NCBI GenBank assembly: GCA_025738555.1
Contig: JAOVFP010000016.1
Span: forward strand, 372,001-436,000
Length of the DNA: 64,000 nucleotides
Origin: Cyathus striatus
Taxonomy: Eukaryota > Basidiomycota > Agaricomycetes > Agaricales > Nidulariaceae
Reading direction: 5' to 3'
Shown: piece after piece, positions 12,124 to 23,345 of the stretch
How the letters are laid out: every line of letters starts with the position of its first letter
Numbering within the stretch: position 1 is the stretch's first letter
Translations under genes and position numbers: made by a program
Notes under the pieces: generated by a model
Told to the model about the DNA's origin: nothing
The model's input: the letters and a program-made list of their open reading frames with translations, nothing else
Database searches by the model: none

Positions 12124-13269
12124 CTAAAAATCGGACTCATCAGAGTCCTCCTCACGATCAGGCTGACGAGGAGGAATCTCTCCTGAATCCATCATAAAAC
12201 CTTCCAAATGATTCTCCCAGCGACCTTCATAATTCATCTGAATGATGTTTGGTTCTTCAAGTGGGTTGTATCTGTCTCCGAGTCCACTAACGTCTCTTGC
12301 CCATTGTCGTCTCTCTTTCTGTTCTTGAGTAGGATTTCGAGCCCGGAATGCGGCTTTGACACTGTTCCAACCGGGTATTGCGCCAGAGTCTTCGACAGGA
12401 GCGCAACCTGTTCGATATACATTGTTCAAGGAATCATAAAGGTGGGGCGATATAACGAACATACCTGTGGCAGAAGTAACGAGGGGACGAGCTGCGCTGG
12501 CCATTTTTTGTCCACGAAACTCGAGGAGGTGCTCCCAGTGGTCCTGTAATCGTTGTGAGCTTTAAAGGGTCGAATTAAGGCACAATATTACCCCAAAGTC
12601 GTAAAGATATAACAACGGAAACGCCTTGCCGGTAGCCGGATCAGTGGTCAACGCTTTCAATCTCCCTTCGTCTCCATAGACGTCCTTCAACTTAAGTATC
12701 TCTTCGAATTCGATTTTTCCTCTCGATCCCAAGGTCAACTCATGTTCAAGGCTATCCCCCTGAATGATACGCAAGACTTGATCTCGCATTGCCAGAATTC
12801 CGTAATCATTTCCGGAAGGCGATGGGCGAAACACTGTGAAGTCATGAAGATGCGTAAGCTGCCATGGGCCCATGATGTATTGAATCGTGTAATGAAGCTG
12901 CCGAAATGTGAACCACGAAGGTACATCGAAGGTGCGTTTGATGGGTGGATTAGAAGAACCAACGAGGGTCAAATCGAACGTGTATGAATATCTGACGAAA
13001 CGATAAGACTAGATAACATGTCGACATCGTGTACTCACTTTCCACAATACTTTTTGTGAAATTGCCAGTCCTATCATTAGAAGGTGATGCCAACATCAGA
13101 GAAGGGCGAGCATACAAGCGTGCGACTCGTACCGTTTTTTGACAGTCTTTACTGCAATACATCGCTGGAGGAACGGCGTCCCTGCATCTCGTACATCGAA
13201 ATTTCCCATCTTTCTGGTGACACCAGCCACATTTGCGGATAATTGGCTGAGCTGGAGAAGTAGACATCG
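12124..13269 (-). CDS. MYND zinc-finger protein with plasmid pRiA4b ORF3-like domain
   Basis: Five-exon protein of about 300 residues. The N-terminus (start 13269, MSTSPAQP) is a MYND finger: CGWC, then CTRC, then CSKDC in exon 1, completed in exon 2 by DWQFHKKYC, so the C-C-C-C-C-C-H-C set is complete once a 63 nt intron is removed. Exon 3 begins YTFDLTLVGSSNPPIKRTF and includes FTFRQLHYTIQYIMG, HLHDF and LLYLYDFG; exon 4 gives DHWEHLLEF. These are hallmarks of the pRiA4b ORF3-like fold (ordered YDFGDxWEH motif), also found in mobile-element genes of bacteria and in many fungi. The last exon begins CAPVEDSGAIPGW and ends in an acidic tail at 12124. The MYND finger suggests protein-protein contacts; molecular role unknown. 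Confidence 0.85.
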
Positions 13270-13707
13270 CTGGTGCTGTGATTGTGGTAAAGGGTGAAGT
13301 TGGAGGAAAGAACAAGAGAGGCACGAACAAGGCCCAAACTCAAATTTTAATTTACGACGGATAAGGAACGGTCACGTGATAATAATATGTACGCTTATGT
13401 ACACTTATGTAAGTAAGTAGTACTTCAACTTTGCATTGCGCAACAAGTAGATTTGAAGTAGAACTTAAGTGGAGTACACGTAAAATTATGATGAAAAGAT
13501 ACCAAGGCCTGGGATTGAGATAAACCAAGCGATTCTTTAAGCTCACGATTATACTATATCTTTTAAAAACCTTGAGACTTGAATTCTCGTTGAAGACTGA
13601 AGTAGACAATAAAATAAAATATTACTATTTTATTTACTGCACAACAATTGCAAGCTGAACAAAAGTACACGTAGTTAATACGATAAAGTAAGAAAGGAAG
13701 CTTGAAA
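13270..13707. other. Intergenic between two minus-strand genes
   Basis: Contains the promoter of the MYND gene and the 3' region of the secreted-peptide gene. No further gene is seen. Confidence 0.4.
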
Positions 13708-16050
13708 TTAATCAAGTTCATCGATCCCGCGTTCTCCCATATCTCGTCCATATAGCGTGTCCTCTAAATCGCGAACATAAAGCTCGTCTGAGCCGTCAAG
13801 TTCACGTCCGTAGAAACTACCTCCCGTAGCCCTGTGTATTTGTAAGATTAATTTCACATAAATCGATGAATTATAGATTGAAAATAAAAGGCTTACAGAA
13901 TGTTGAGCCCGGTTTGAGCAGCAGCTTTACCAACAGGTCCAGTTGCCACTTTCTTAATACTATTCGCAACACGCTTGGCCCCGTTTTTAACCCCATTCTT
14001 GAAGCCATTCCACGACCTTTCGTCAAGCTCAACCCAGTCACGATCATATAGAGACCCATCAAACTCCCGAGCATTGATCTCATTCAAGTCTTCGATGTCA
14101 CGGCCGTAGAAGCTACCTCCCTGGGACCTATGGAGCGGTTCACCTAAACACCGCTACTTTTGTACAAGATAAATTACTCACTCATATTTTAACCTACTCT
14201 TTATTTGTCTTACAGAAGTGTTTGTATTAGGGATATGAATAAAACTGTAAGACAGATTTTTCTGAAAGTCAAAACTACGCGAGATATTTTTCTTTGTTCG
14301 AAAGATTTTGGCCACCTTATGTAATGAATGCCTAATTAGGGAATTATATTATGTAATATATCAAATGCACGGGCCATTCCAACGCCAATCTCCAAGCTTT
14401 TCACCAATTCCTCTCCCTCAAGCTCACCGAACTCATTATCACAATTTATTTCAGAGCTTGAAATTTCTGTGCTATCCTTCCTTTAAGTTGATTTGTATAT
14501 ACTTGTAGGACTCAAATATACAAAGCTCGACCCAGCTTGGTTCTCCAAAGTAATTATATCATTACCTTCACTGTTTACAGAGAGAAGTTGGAACAATTTG
14601 AATAAAGTAGTGATGGTCCTCTTTCTGATTCTTAGAATGATTTATATTGTATTTGAATTTGTGAGCTCTTTGCCATGCCGAATGTGCCACTTGGTATGTT
14701 AATGGATTTCACCAATTCCTCTCCCTCAAGCTCACCGAACTCATTATCACAATTTATTTCAGAGCTTGAAATTTCTGTGCTATCCTTCCTTTAAGTTGAT
14801 TTGTATATACTTGTAGGACTCAAATATACAAAGCTCGACCCAGCTTGGTTCTCCAAAGTAATTATATCATTACCTTCACTGTTTACAGAGAGAAGTTGGA
14901 ACAATTTGAATAAAGTAGTGATGGTCCTCTTTCTGATTCTTAGAATGATTTATATTGTATTTGAATTTGTGAGCTCTTTGCCATGCCGAATGTGCCACTT
15001 GGTATGTTAATGGATTTCACCAATTCCTCTCCCTCAAGCTCACCGAACTCATTATCACAATTTATTTCAGAGCTTGAAATTTCTGTGCTATCCTTCCTTT
15101 AAGTTGATTTGTATATACTTGTAGGACTCAAATATACAAAGCTCGACCCAGCTTGGTTCTCCAAAGTAATTATATCATTACCTTCACTGTTTACAGAGAG
15201 AAGTTGGAACAATTTGAATAAAGTAGTGATGGTCCTCTTTCTGATTCTTAGAATGATTTATATTGTATTTGAATTTGTGAGCTCTTTGCCATGCCGAATG
15301 TGCCACTTGGTATGTTAATGGAATTGGTTCTGGTTGCTGTTGCCACTAGTTGCTTCCAGTGTTGGAAGCTTATGCCATGTTGTGGTAGCTTTATCAGCTT
15401 TCACTGGCTGCATGTATATGATAGTTTCTCAAGCTGTTCTTCTTATATTGACCCATGGTATGTGTACATATATAGGAATTAAGAGGAACAGCAAAAACCT
15501 CTTCGCCTGTACTATATATGTAGTAATACTTACATGTTACAAGCATAGCGCCAGCTTGGCTTTCAGGCGCTTAAAATAAATTCGTTCAGACAGTAAATTG
15601 GCCGCTATACAAAAGTAGCGGTGTTTAGGTGAACCGCTCCATAGACATTATATTGTAAAACCAGTTTAATGTGTAGAAAAGTAGTAGTAGGTCTACATAC
15701 AGAATGTTAAGTCCGGCATTGGCGGCAGCTTTTCCAACTGGGCCAGTTGCCACCTTTTTAATAGTATGAGCGACCTTTTTTATCCCTTTCTTGAAACTAG
15801 CCCAGGACCGAGCATCCAACGCTTCATGCAAGTCCCGAAGTTCGAGTAAGAATTCTCGGCCATAGAGCTCCTCCAAATCACGGCTGCATAAAGGATGTAA
15901 GTCATCCATGCCAATGATATCCCGGCGAGTAATATCTCACACAACAATCTGTTGACCCACGTCAACATTTCCAGCGGGGTGTGGAAGAGCGGTAGATAAA
16001 AGGGGGAACAATAAGAGGGTAGAAGCGGCAATAGTGTTAAGTTGAACCAT
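13708..16050 (-). CDS. Secreted precursor with two cecropin-like cationic helical modules
   Basis: Four exons (16050-15941, 15883-15701, 14127-13897, 13831-13708) total 648 nt, exactly 216 codons with the stop. The N-terminus MVQLNTIAASTLLLFPLLS is a signal peptide. Two modules follow, each an acidic linker then a cationic helix beginning SW after an arginine. Helix 1 (residues about 63-98) starts SWASFKKGIKKVAHTIKK; helix 2 (about 136-175) starts SWNGFKNGVKNGAKRVANS. Both end KKVATGPVGKAAA then N/Q and GLNIL. Linkers repeat YGR and RD/RE words (LEELYGREF, SFYGRDIEDL, SFYGRELDGS). W2, FK at 5-6, an amphipathic basic helix, a GP hinge and an Ala/Gly-rich second half are the layout of insect cecropins. 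Introns 2 and 3 split the same codon at the end of each module, so exons duplicated as units. I infer an antimicrobial or signalling peptide precursor; I know no named fungal family for it. Intron 2 holds a 1.5 kb element. Confidence 0.75.
14131..15641. mobile_element. Non-autonomous DNA transposon with TIRs and TA target duplication
   Basis: The ends are inverted repeats of about 35 bp: TGGAGCGGTTCACCTAAACA continuing ACCGCTACTTTTGTA on the left, and its complement on the right (from about 15606). TA flanks both sides (14129-14130 and 15642-15643), as in Tc1/mariner-type insertion. No transposase is encoded. The interior holds a three-copy 308 bp tandem array. It lies in intron 2 of the secreted-peptide gene, with its edge in the splice acceptor. 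Confidence 0.85.
14399..15322 (+). repeat. Tandem repeat, 3 units of 308 bp
   Basis: Three consecutive 308 bp units start at 14399, 14707 and 15015, each beginning TTTCACCAATTCCTCTCCCT and ending ATGTTAATGG. The same 69-codon frame is identical in all three, showing near-perfect identity and recent amplification. That frame has no recognisable domain and is not annotated as a gene. Confidence 0.92.
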
Positions 16051-17044
16051 GTCTGTTGATAAATTGATTAAGCAGGGGGGATTTGGAGAAACAGTCAATG
16101 TTTTCTGAGATGTTGTAGTAGGCGTGCAGTTGAGACCAGCTGAAGAAACATACCCATTCTACCAGCACTTTATATAGTATAAGAAAAAGGAACCAGTGTA
16201 TGTTCTTTTTTTTCCAAATTTGATCATCTTCGTGGTAGAAGCTAGACGGAAGTTGAACTGCCTCGAATGGCCTATGTCGGAAAATTTACGAGATGGATGT
16301 GATTGATAAGTTGATGTATCTATTTCTCGATCTGATCGTGGCATTTTGAATTAGTCTAGTAGAAAGGCGCTTGCGTCGATATAACATATGTTCGTTTCTG
16401 TTATTTTTCTTCAAGTAGTATCGTTATTCAGTGGAAAAATAAAAGTGAATCTGCATTGTACATTCAATGCCTCCGTATGAAAGCTACTTTATGATCTCTG
16501 AACGCTCAGCGGCTTTCCTAAAATAAGGTTAGCGCCAGCGTTCCGTCCGCCATCATTCTGTTCTTAAGGAACATCGTTATTGATCACTCTCCTCAGCCAC
16601 ATAGTAGTTGATCAAAGAATTCTGCGTTGAATAAATATCTACGGAGCAACTTTGCAGGCAAGTTTAGCGCTCCTCCGAGGCACCTTATGAATATAAGATC
16701 AATTTTAAACCGATGTTCACCGTAAGCCGCCTACATATCAAAACATTCGGTTAGCCAAGCCCATGATCTTTCAAAAACATACAACAAACGCTGTTCTATG
16801 CAACACAGACGAAGCTACACTGCCTGTATACATCGATGATAAAGGAGCTGAGACAGTATCGGTTCACAGCTCGTCGTCGGTTGGCATTGCCATGTCAAGC
16901 AAGTGAGTTATACTTAGATGTCACGTATGGCTTCCAAGGGCTTGAAAGAGTGAACTGAACGGTAGCTGTCTCGATAGCGAATTACTAATTAAACAACATA
17001 CATGTCATTTGCTTAGGCAATTCAGAACTGTTACAGTAAAATGA
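16051..17044. other. Intergenic, no gene recognised
   Basis: Promoter side of the secreted-peptide gene and 3' side of the hydrolase gene. No coding frame with recognisable content. Confidence 0.4.
16168..16176 (-). promoter_or_regulatory. TATA box of the secreted-peptide gene
   Basis: TATATAAAG read on the minus strand lies about 118-126 bp upstream of the start codon at 16050, a normal distance for a fungal core promoter. Confidence 0.5.
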
Positions 17045-18281
17045 CTAAACTTTATCAGCAAGGAACTCTCCTAACGCCTGATTCAACTCATCCGGTTTCT
17101 CAAACATCACCCAATGACTCGAGTCAATTTCCTTCACAGTTAAATCATCACAGAATCTCCGGAGCGTTGCCTCATTTGTAGAAGGTATACAAATATAATC
17201 TTTCAATGTCGCAACGAATAAGGTGGGCATGTTGAATTTAAAGTTCTCTTCAGGAACAGCTGGGAACGGAAAGTAAGAATGTGATATGAGAAACAGAAAC
17301 TTGGCATCATGATATCTCACTTTCATCGTCTTTGTTATCCAAAGCTCTTACTCGAGCAGCGTAGTAGTTAAGTGGTCCTTGGAGGCCGCCGTGCATCAAA
17401 CGGGCTTGATGTTTACGTTTGTCCTATCGGTTGTCAAAACAATGAACGATGATTAGAATCATCAAACATATATTACTACGGAAAACTCGACTTACCTCTT
17501 CCGTCCAGTAGGATGGTAAACCAGATTGCCTGTTACTTTCAATCCAAGAGCGTATCTTTCCTCTAGGAGCCATGTCTGTTATCCATAGAGTGGGATCTGC
17601 TGGGAATAACAAGCTGTAGAAGGAGTCCAGCTATTAAATTGTTAATGATTAATATGCGTATCTCAAGGCTGCTGGTAATCAGGGCAACGACTAGGACTTA
17701 CGTTCTTTTCAATTAAACTGGCAGCGTCGGCAGAGGCAAAGAAATCCCAGTATCCATAGATATCATAACCGACGGTTTTGTTATAATACTGAATTTCCTT
17801 TTCCCAGTCCCATTGTGGACTAGGCTGGAAGCATCCGAGGGAAATGAACACGCTGGCCAACACACGATTTGCGTGATAATTAACCAAGCGTGTGCCAACG
17901 ATAACTCCCCTTGAATCCGATCAACATAGTCACATGTAATGATGTAAGACAGATGTCGTACCAGTCATGAGAGACGGATACAGCTTTCTGCACTCCTTCC
18001 TTGTCCAGGATATCAACCATATCCTGAGCCATAGGCTTTGCTCTATATGCGTCTGCATCAGTCGGCTTATCAGTTCCACCGTACCCAAGCATATCAGGCG
18101 CAATGACACCGTAGTCATGTTTAGCGAGGTAACTGTATTGAGGTGACCAATCTTGGGCAGTTGAGGGAAATCCCATCAAGAGGAGAACGGTTGGCCTTCC
18201 CTTGTTGGGATTGGGGGTATGGTAGTAGCCATATGTATACCCGCGTTGAGTAACAACTTTGTTGTAAGATGCAGATTCCAT
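17045..18281 (-). CDS. Alpha/beta hydrolase, soluble epoxide hydrolase-like
   Basis: Begins MESASYNKVVTQRGYTYGYY at 18281. The oxyanion region is LLLMGFPSTAQDW (HGFP-like), followed by APDMLGYGGTDKP. The nucleophile elbow is VSHDW in exon 1 joined to GVIVGTRL across a short intron, giving SHDWG with Asp as nucleophile, the epoxide-hydrolase signature. The cap exons include SPQWDWEKEIQYYNKTVGY and SGLPSYWTEE. The C-terminal exon has TLKDYICIPS (likely acid residue) and SSHWVMFEKPDELNQAL, where the His completes the triad. About 330 residues, normal for the family. No signal peptide, so probably cytosolic. Natural substrate unknown; haloalkane or ester activity cannot be excluded from sequence. 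Confidence 0.85.
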
Positions 18282-19730
18282 GTCAGTTTGGATATGAGCT
18301 ACAATTTCGAGGTCGACAACAGATATTAAATACCTTTGCTTGTCTTCGTATTCTCAGCGCTATGTTCAAACTCGGATGGCGAGACCGAAAGTAATGGCTT
18401 CCATTAGGCCTGCCGCCCTGTATTTGGTACTGATCACCTGTTCTGTGTCATATGCTCCACACGAATGTTGTTTCTGTCTTACTAAAGACCAAAGTTCCAA
18501 ACCCTATATTAAGCATATCCTAGAAAATGATATGTAAGCCACACGATGTATGTTAGCTTAGCAGGCTTGTGCCCGAGTTACTATCATGTAAGCTGCTTAC
18601 TTGGAACCCGGGGAGTTTGTAATTTCTTTGTCCTTGAAAGCGATATAATGTGTAATACAGAGTTATCTATATTGTACGACAGTGGGAAAATCCCAGTCTA
18701 GCCCTTGTATTCGAAGCTCTAACACCGTGGAAAATATCACAGCGAAATGTAAACATTCCACATGAGATTTAGAAGGTAACCACGACATACTCATTTCTCT
18801 AATGCCGTACAATTAAATTTAGACTTATATAGCGATATCCACTCACACTGTGACAAACTCCAGAATGAAGGTTCAGGACATATCAGTATGGTACCTATGA
18901 TAGACGGCTTTTGAAATTCTCAGGCCAGGGCTTCCAGCAGTGGGATATTGGTGAGATAAATCCAGGGATATTACACTTAACAGCAGCAATGTGTGCAGGT
19001 TGAAGGAGCATTGCTAAAATTCACTGTTTATGAGTGAGACTCATATGAAAGCATAAATACTTAAAGAAGTCCAAGTATTATAAGTGTATTTTCCTGCCAG
19101 TGGACGAATGTTTGAAAAGCCAGTTCATAACAACTGGCAGTTCATCCGTGACTATGGCCACACGTGCAACGAGACTCCGTATCGACGTCTCATAATGCTT
19201 GTAAGTAAGTAACGAGTCTTCTGTCACTGCTGCAACAATATTACACGTTAACCATGATAGTGTCAACCCGGTGTCAACGATATCGGCATAGCTACTGTAG
19301 TTATTCTTTTGTAACGTCGATAGAAGCATAGCATAAATGACCATATTGCATTTTTTATACCACTTCTTTTAATTTGTGTCATTCTTGCATCAACGTTACA
19401 TCACAACATTTGTCTTTTTTTGATGAGACCGAACAAAATGTAAGCACGTGCTAGCTGTCACGTGGCATTGCGACGCTGCAGCTGCGCACCTCCGCTTGCT
19501 TCACTTCCGAACTTCCACGCAAACTTCCATGTTTACTCGGATCTAACGCTGAGTACCACAGGTCTACTATATATTCCCCATATGAAAGGTGCGCATTTAT
19601 CCAGCCGTGACGGTGTGCCCGTATGCATATACTCCCTCGAGTTGCCTCACTGATTAGGCCACCAAGCCCAACTTTTTTCGAGAATATTTCAATCGTCCTC
19701 CACTCTTAACCCAGTATACAATATAGGGAT
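18282..19730. other. Intergenic; short unassigned minus-strand frame
   Basis: An 88-codon minus-strand frame (19078-19344, MVIYAMLLSTLQKN) has no recognised domain and could be a gene relic. The remainder shows nothing coding. Confidence 0.35.
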
Positions 19731-21465
19731 ATGCAGAGTTCTCTTCTTTCATTCCCAAATGAACTTCTTCAAGATATTCTTCAGTTGGCAAGTCCTTACA
19801 TCCAAAATGACAATCCGCTAGGAGGCTCTGTGGTATCATTGGATCGTCAACCATCAACTATGCCGTCTCTCCGCCTTATTTGCAAAAGATTTAATAATGC
19901 AATAGTTCCACTGATGTATTCTCACACCTTTATCCGACATAACTACCTTAAGGACGACGAATTCGCTGAGTGTCTCGAATCGCTAGCTGCTGGGACACAT
20001 GCTGCTGTCTACTACGCCACGAAGGTTACAGTTTTTACCCCAGGACCTCCTTTGGAAATGGGGAAGCTGAGTGATGAAACCGAGAAGAATTTAAAGCTGG
20101 AAATGATTGAAAGAGTGAAGAAGTTACTTCCTGTTGCGATTAGCAAGTTTGAGTGTGCCACAACGGTTAGGTGAGTCAAACTATACTATCTGTATTTGAC
20201 TACACCGAGTCGAAGCCAAAACTTACAATGAAACCGATAAATTAGATGGTGGATTTTCGATCCTGATTATGACTGGAGTATAGACTACGTAGTCTCAGGA
20301 ATTTCAAAAATGCCCTCATTGACAGCATTAGAAATATCAATCCACTCAACCGATACAGATTCCTTTCGAATTGATTCTATTCCTCCATTAGAAGAATTCT
20401 GGATCCGTGACGACTCAGGCCAGGATGTCTTAGAACGTGGTCGGATTCAAGGTATCCCCGAACTCATCGCAAAATCCTCAACTTGCTTCCGGCAGTTAGG
20501 ACTCGAAACTTGCATTTTATACGACAGAGATCCGTTACTCCTCGATCCATATCTTCAACTCACACCCCCTCTTCATATAACACACCTGACCTTGATGGGC
20601 TATTTTGTGGAACTGAATAGTGCCATTTTACCTCACCTTCGGTCTCTTTCATCGATTTGGATTGAGAACTACGCGGATGCTAGGACGCGAGCACGAAGAT
20701 CAGCCGAACAATATGGCGAACCACATCACCAGGAGCCTGAAGTAGTCACTGTAGACGATATCTGGAAGGGCCTGAATCGTGAAAAGATCCACCTCACAAA
20801 GATTGACGTCGACGAACTGCCAGAAAGTCTATTTCACTATTTGGATTCGTACACCGGCCTCAGTTCTCTTTCGATTGGAGATGCTATGTGGGTTCCAGAA
20901 GCGCAATCTTCTCGTGCAGCTCGTGCGATCTACTCTGGCGCCTTACGCAACCACGCACCTTCCCTTGAAAGATTATCGATCCTGTCACAACCCGATTCTG
21001 AATGGGCTTTCGGGGACCATAGTGTTTCTGCCATTTTATCGCTCGTTAACCTCAAGTACTTGTGCATGACTGTGGACTACAATTTGCGCGATGATTTAGC
21101 TGACCGGGATGATTATGAAGACGTAAATGTCCCCTTCCCAATTGCTTATTACGATCCTAACAATTCTGCGGTTGGTTTATTCCCTAAGCCGACTGGATTT
21201 ATTGCTTACCGTTTTATAGACACGACTGATTAAAACAGCCACTTTGCTTCCAAAGTTAGAAACACTATATATAGCGGGAGATGACAGTGTTTACAAAAAT
21301 TTCGATGGCAAGTCTGTGAACATCCCTGGAGATAAGATTCTTCACAGTCAAATCACATCTTTCGGGCCACTGGATCCAGCGAAATACACCTTTATCATCG
21401 AGACCTTTCAGCGCAGGTACATGCTGCAGAAGTGTGATGGCAATTTTTATTACACTTGCTTTTAA
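19731..21465 (+). CDS. F-box protein with divergent LRR-like tail (copy 3)
   Basis: The cleanest member of the local family. Exon 1 (19731-20170) starts MQSSLLSFPNELLQDILQLA and carries MPSLRLICKRFNNAIVPL, the second half of the F-box. Exon 2 (20246-21170) begins RWWIFDPDYDW and holds leucine-rich stretches (MPSLTALEISIHS, LHITHLTLMGYFV, LRSLSSIWIEN, YTGLSSLSIGD). Exon 3 (21220-21465) gives TRLIKTATLLPKLETLYIAG, the family motif ITSFGPLDPAKYTF and an aromatic C-terminus (FYYTCF). Introns occupy homologous positions to copies 1, 2 and 4; copy 4 is closest in sequence (shared GYFVxLNSxxLPHLRSL). Expected to act in the cytosol or nucleus as an SCF adaptor; target unknown. Confidence 0.82.
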
Positions 21466-22870
21466 AAGGACGGCTATCAGTGAACATACACACCTACAAT
21501 ATGAATAATATTATCAAGTTACGGTGTTCATGATAGGATTTCTGTGTGAGAGAGGCCAAGGGTGTTAAGGGAAATATAGAGCGTTTGAGACGAACGAGAA
21601 GCGACACGCGGTTCCGCGACATAAGCACTGATTCATAAACTCCTTGCTCTATCTCTTGTAACTCGTGAATTTGTTAGAGCTGCATCTCTCGACCTCGAAA
21701 GGCATTTGGAGTCTGGAATCTATCATTGGACAATATTGTATGTATGCCATATTGACTGAAGAAAGGCTGTTATATGTTTCCGAGCCAGCTCCTCGACGCA
21801 CAGACTGTAGGATTATGATGTAAGCCGCATTGTTCTAGATACGATATCTGACTGACACGCTGCTCTATCACCAACTACATCTCCATCCAGAAACTTAACG
21901 CATCAATGATCAAGCACTACAGACCCCCTCGATTTGAGCGAATGCTTTACACGTATTGAGGTGTCGGTTCGAGTTGGATGCCAGAGTCACCGGCACTGAT
22001 GAAAGGTATTGTGTGCAGCGAAAGTTGAGGGAAAGCGTGATTGAACGACGCGGGGATAAGCATCCAGTGGGAAAGGAAAGCATAGCTCCAATACTGAGGC
22101 CTAGGTAAGGTCTGCAGAGTCACTTTGAGCAACTTCCTGCTCTGTTCATGGCATTGCCGGGAATCTTAACGCTGAGGGAGTGCAGGTTGCAAGTGTTCAA
22201 GAGCTTCGCGATCAGGAGAAGCAGGAAAGTATACGAGCCCAAGATCTGCATTCAAGCACGAATGAACGCCACGATAGAACGAAGGAATGAAGGGGACGTA
22301 CAAAGTTTGGGAGTCATTCCAACTTGGTTCTAACTACCGCTAACAATCCACCTGCGAGTATCATGATGTATTGACCCCACCTTCGCAAAAATAATCGTTA
22401 GAATCTTGGCATCAAGGTCGTCTATCGAAATGACTATCATTATCGAAAGTAAGCAAGGAAGAGCCTGGACTGACTTACCGTCATACCAAAATGTAGCGCG
22501 AAATCCTTGGTCTCAGTACGAGAGTACAGATGCCATATGTGTAGACTCAGGTTCAAGTTCAAGTGCAGCTCGTACGCAGAGTGGGCCAGACCAAGGCCAG
22601 ACAGTTCTGTAGCGAAAACCCAAAACCCGTGACTCAAGTGCCGTGTCCTACCGTCTACGGGCGTCGTCGAGTCCATCATTGCCATTGGTCTAGGACCGCG
22701 GGAGGAAATTAGTTGAGCCATTGGTCAGCTGGTTACCATCGCTTTTACTCACGCGCTTACTACATACTAGGCGCCCGGCGTTGTGTGAGCTGCAAGTGTA
22801 CTACTAGCACTAGCCTACCAGTAAACGTTGTGAACTGTCTATGTAACGGAGAATGGTCATGAATCAGCGA
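21466..22870. other. Intergenic, no gene recognised
   Basis: About 1.4 kb with scattered short frames on both strands, none with recognisable content. It precedes a P450 relic. Confidence 0.4.
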
Positions 22871-22884
22871 GGAAATGCCTCTGA

Positions 22885-23170
22885 AGATTCCAGGAAGATG
22901 TATTTCCCTCTCAATCAACATGATCTATCTCAAGCAGGCTGCCGAATAGTACGGCTGGTGCATTTTCTCTAGCGACGCGGTAAGTATGATATCATGCATA
23001 GTCAACCCAATAAACGATCCACACGTAAAAGTATCGTTATTTCCATTCCACGGGGAAGAATTCGAACCAAATGGCCCCAAGTTTGGTTTGGCAATTTGGC
23101 ATGGTGTCGGAATCACGACGTTTAGATATCCTTTTAAATTCAATTACCGGGCTAAAACTACACGCATCGA
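22885..23170 (+). pseudogene. Cytochrome P450 relic with large internal deletions
   Basis: Matches the intact P450 at 6950-9046 in three short blocks placed side by side: the FPLN region (about 22893), VNPINDPHVK (about 23010, compare KPINDPHVEF), and HGEEFEPNGPKF (about 23047) followed by YPFKFNYR (about 23130). The I-helix, K-helix and haem loop are missing, removing over 1 kb. Part of the last intron survives (GAATCAC then TTTAG before the YPFKF block), so this is decayed genomic DNA and not a processed retrocopy. It cannot encode an enzyme. Confidence 0.75.
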
Positions 23171-23345
23171 GGGCAACGTAGTATTCCAATGGGAGATGAC
23201 AGTTAGTCCGTACGAATACTCTTTGTTTCACTACATATTTACATCTTCTCTAGTTACATATACATCATATTTTCAGCTTCAATTCGCTCTTTGAAATTCA
23301 AACCAGTTTCAAATACACCTTTTGCCTTGGAAAATCACTTATTGT

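Noticed and set aside
14493..15318. Same 69-codon hydrophobic frame three times, resembling a membrane peptide
   Set aside because: It is carried by the 308 bp tandem repeat within a transposon; no promoter, family or splice evidence.
14399..15322. CRISPR-like or satellite array as an independent locus
   Set aside because: Units are 308 bp without short spacers, enclosed by transposon TIRs; a eukaryotic context also argues against CRISPR.
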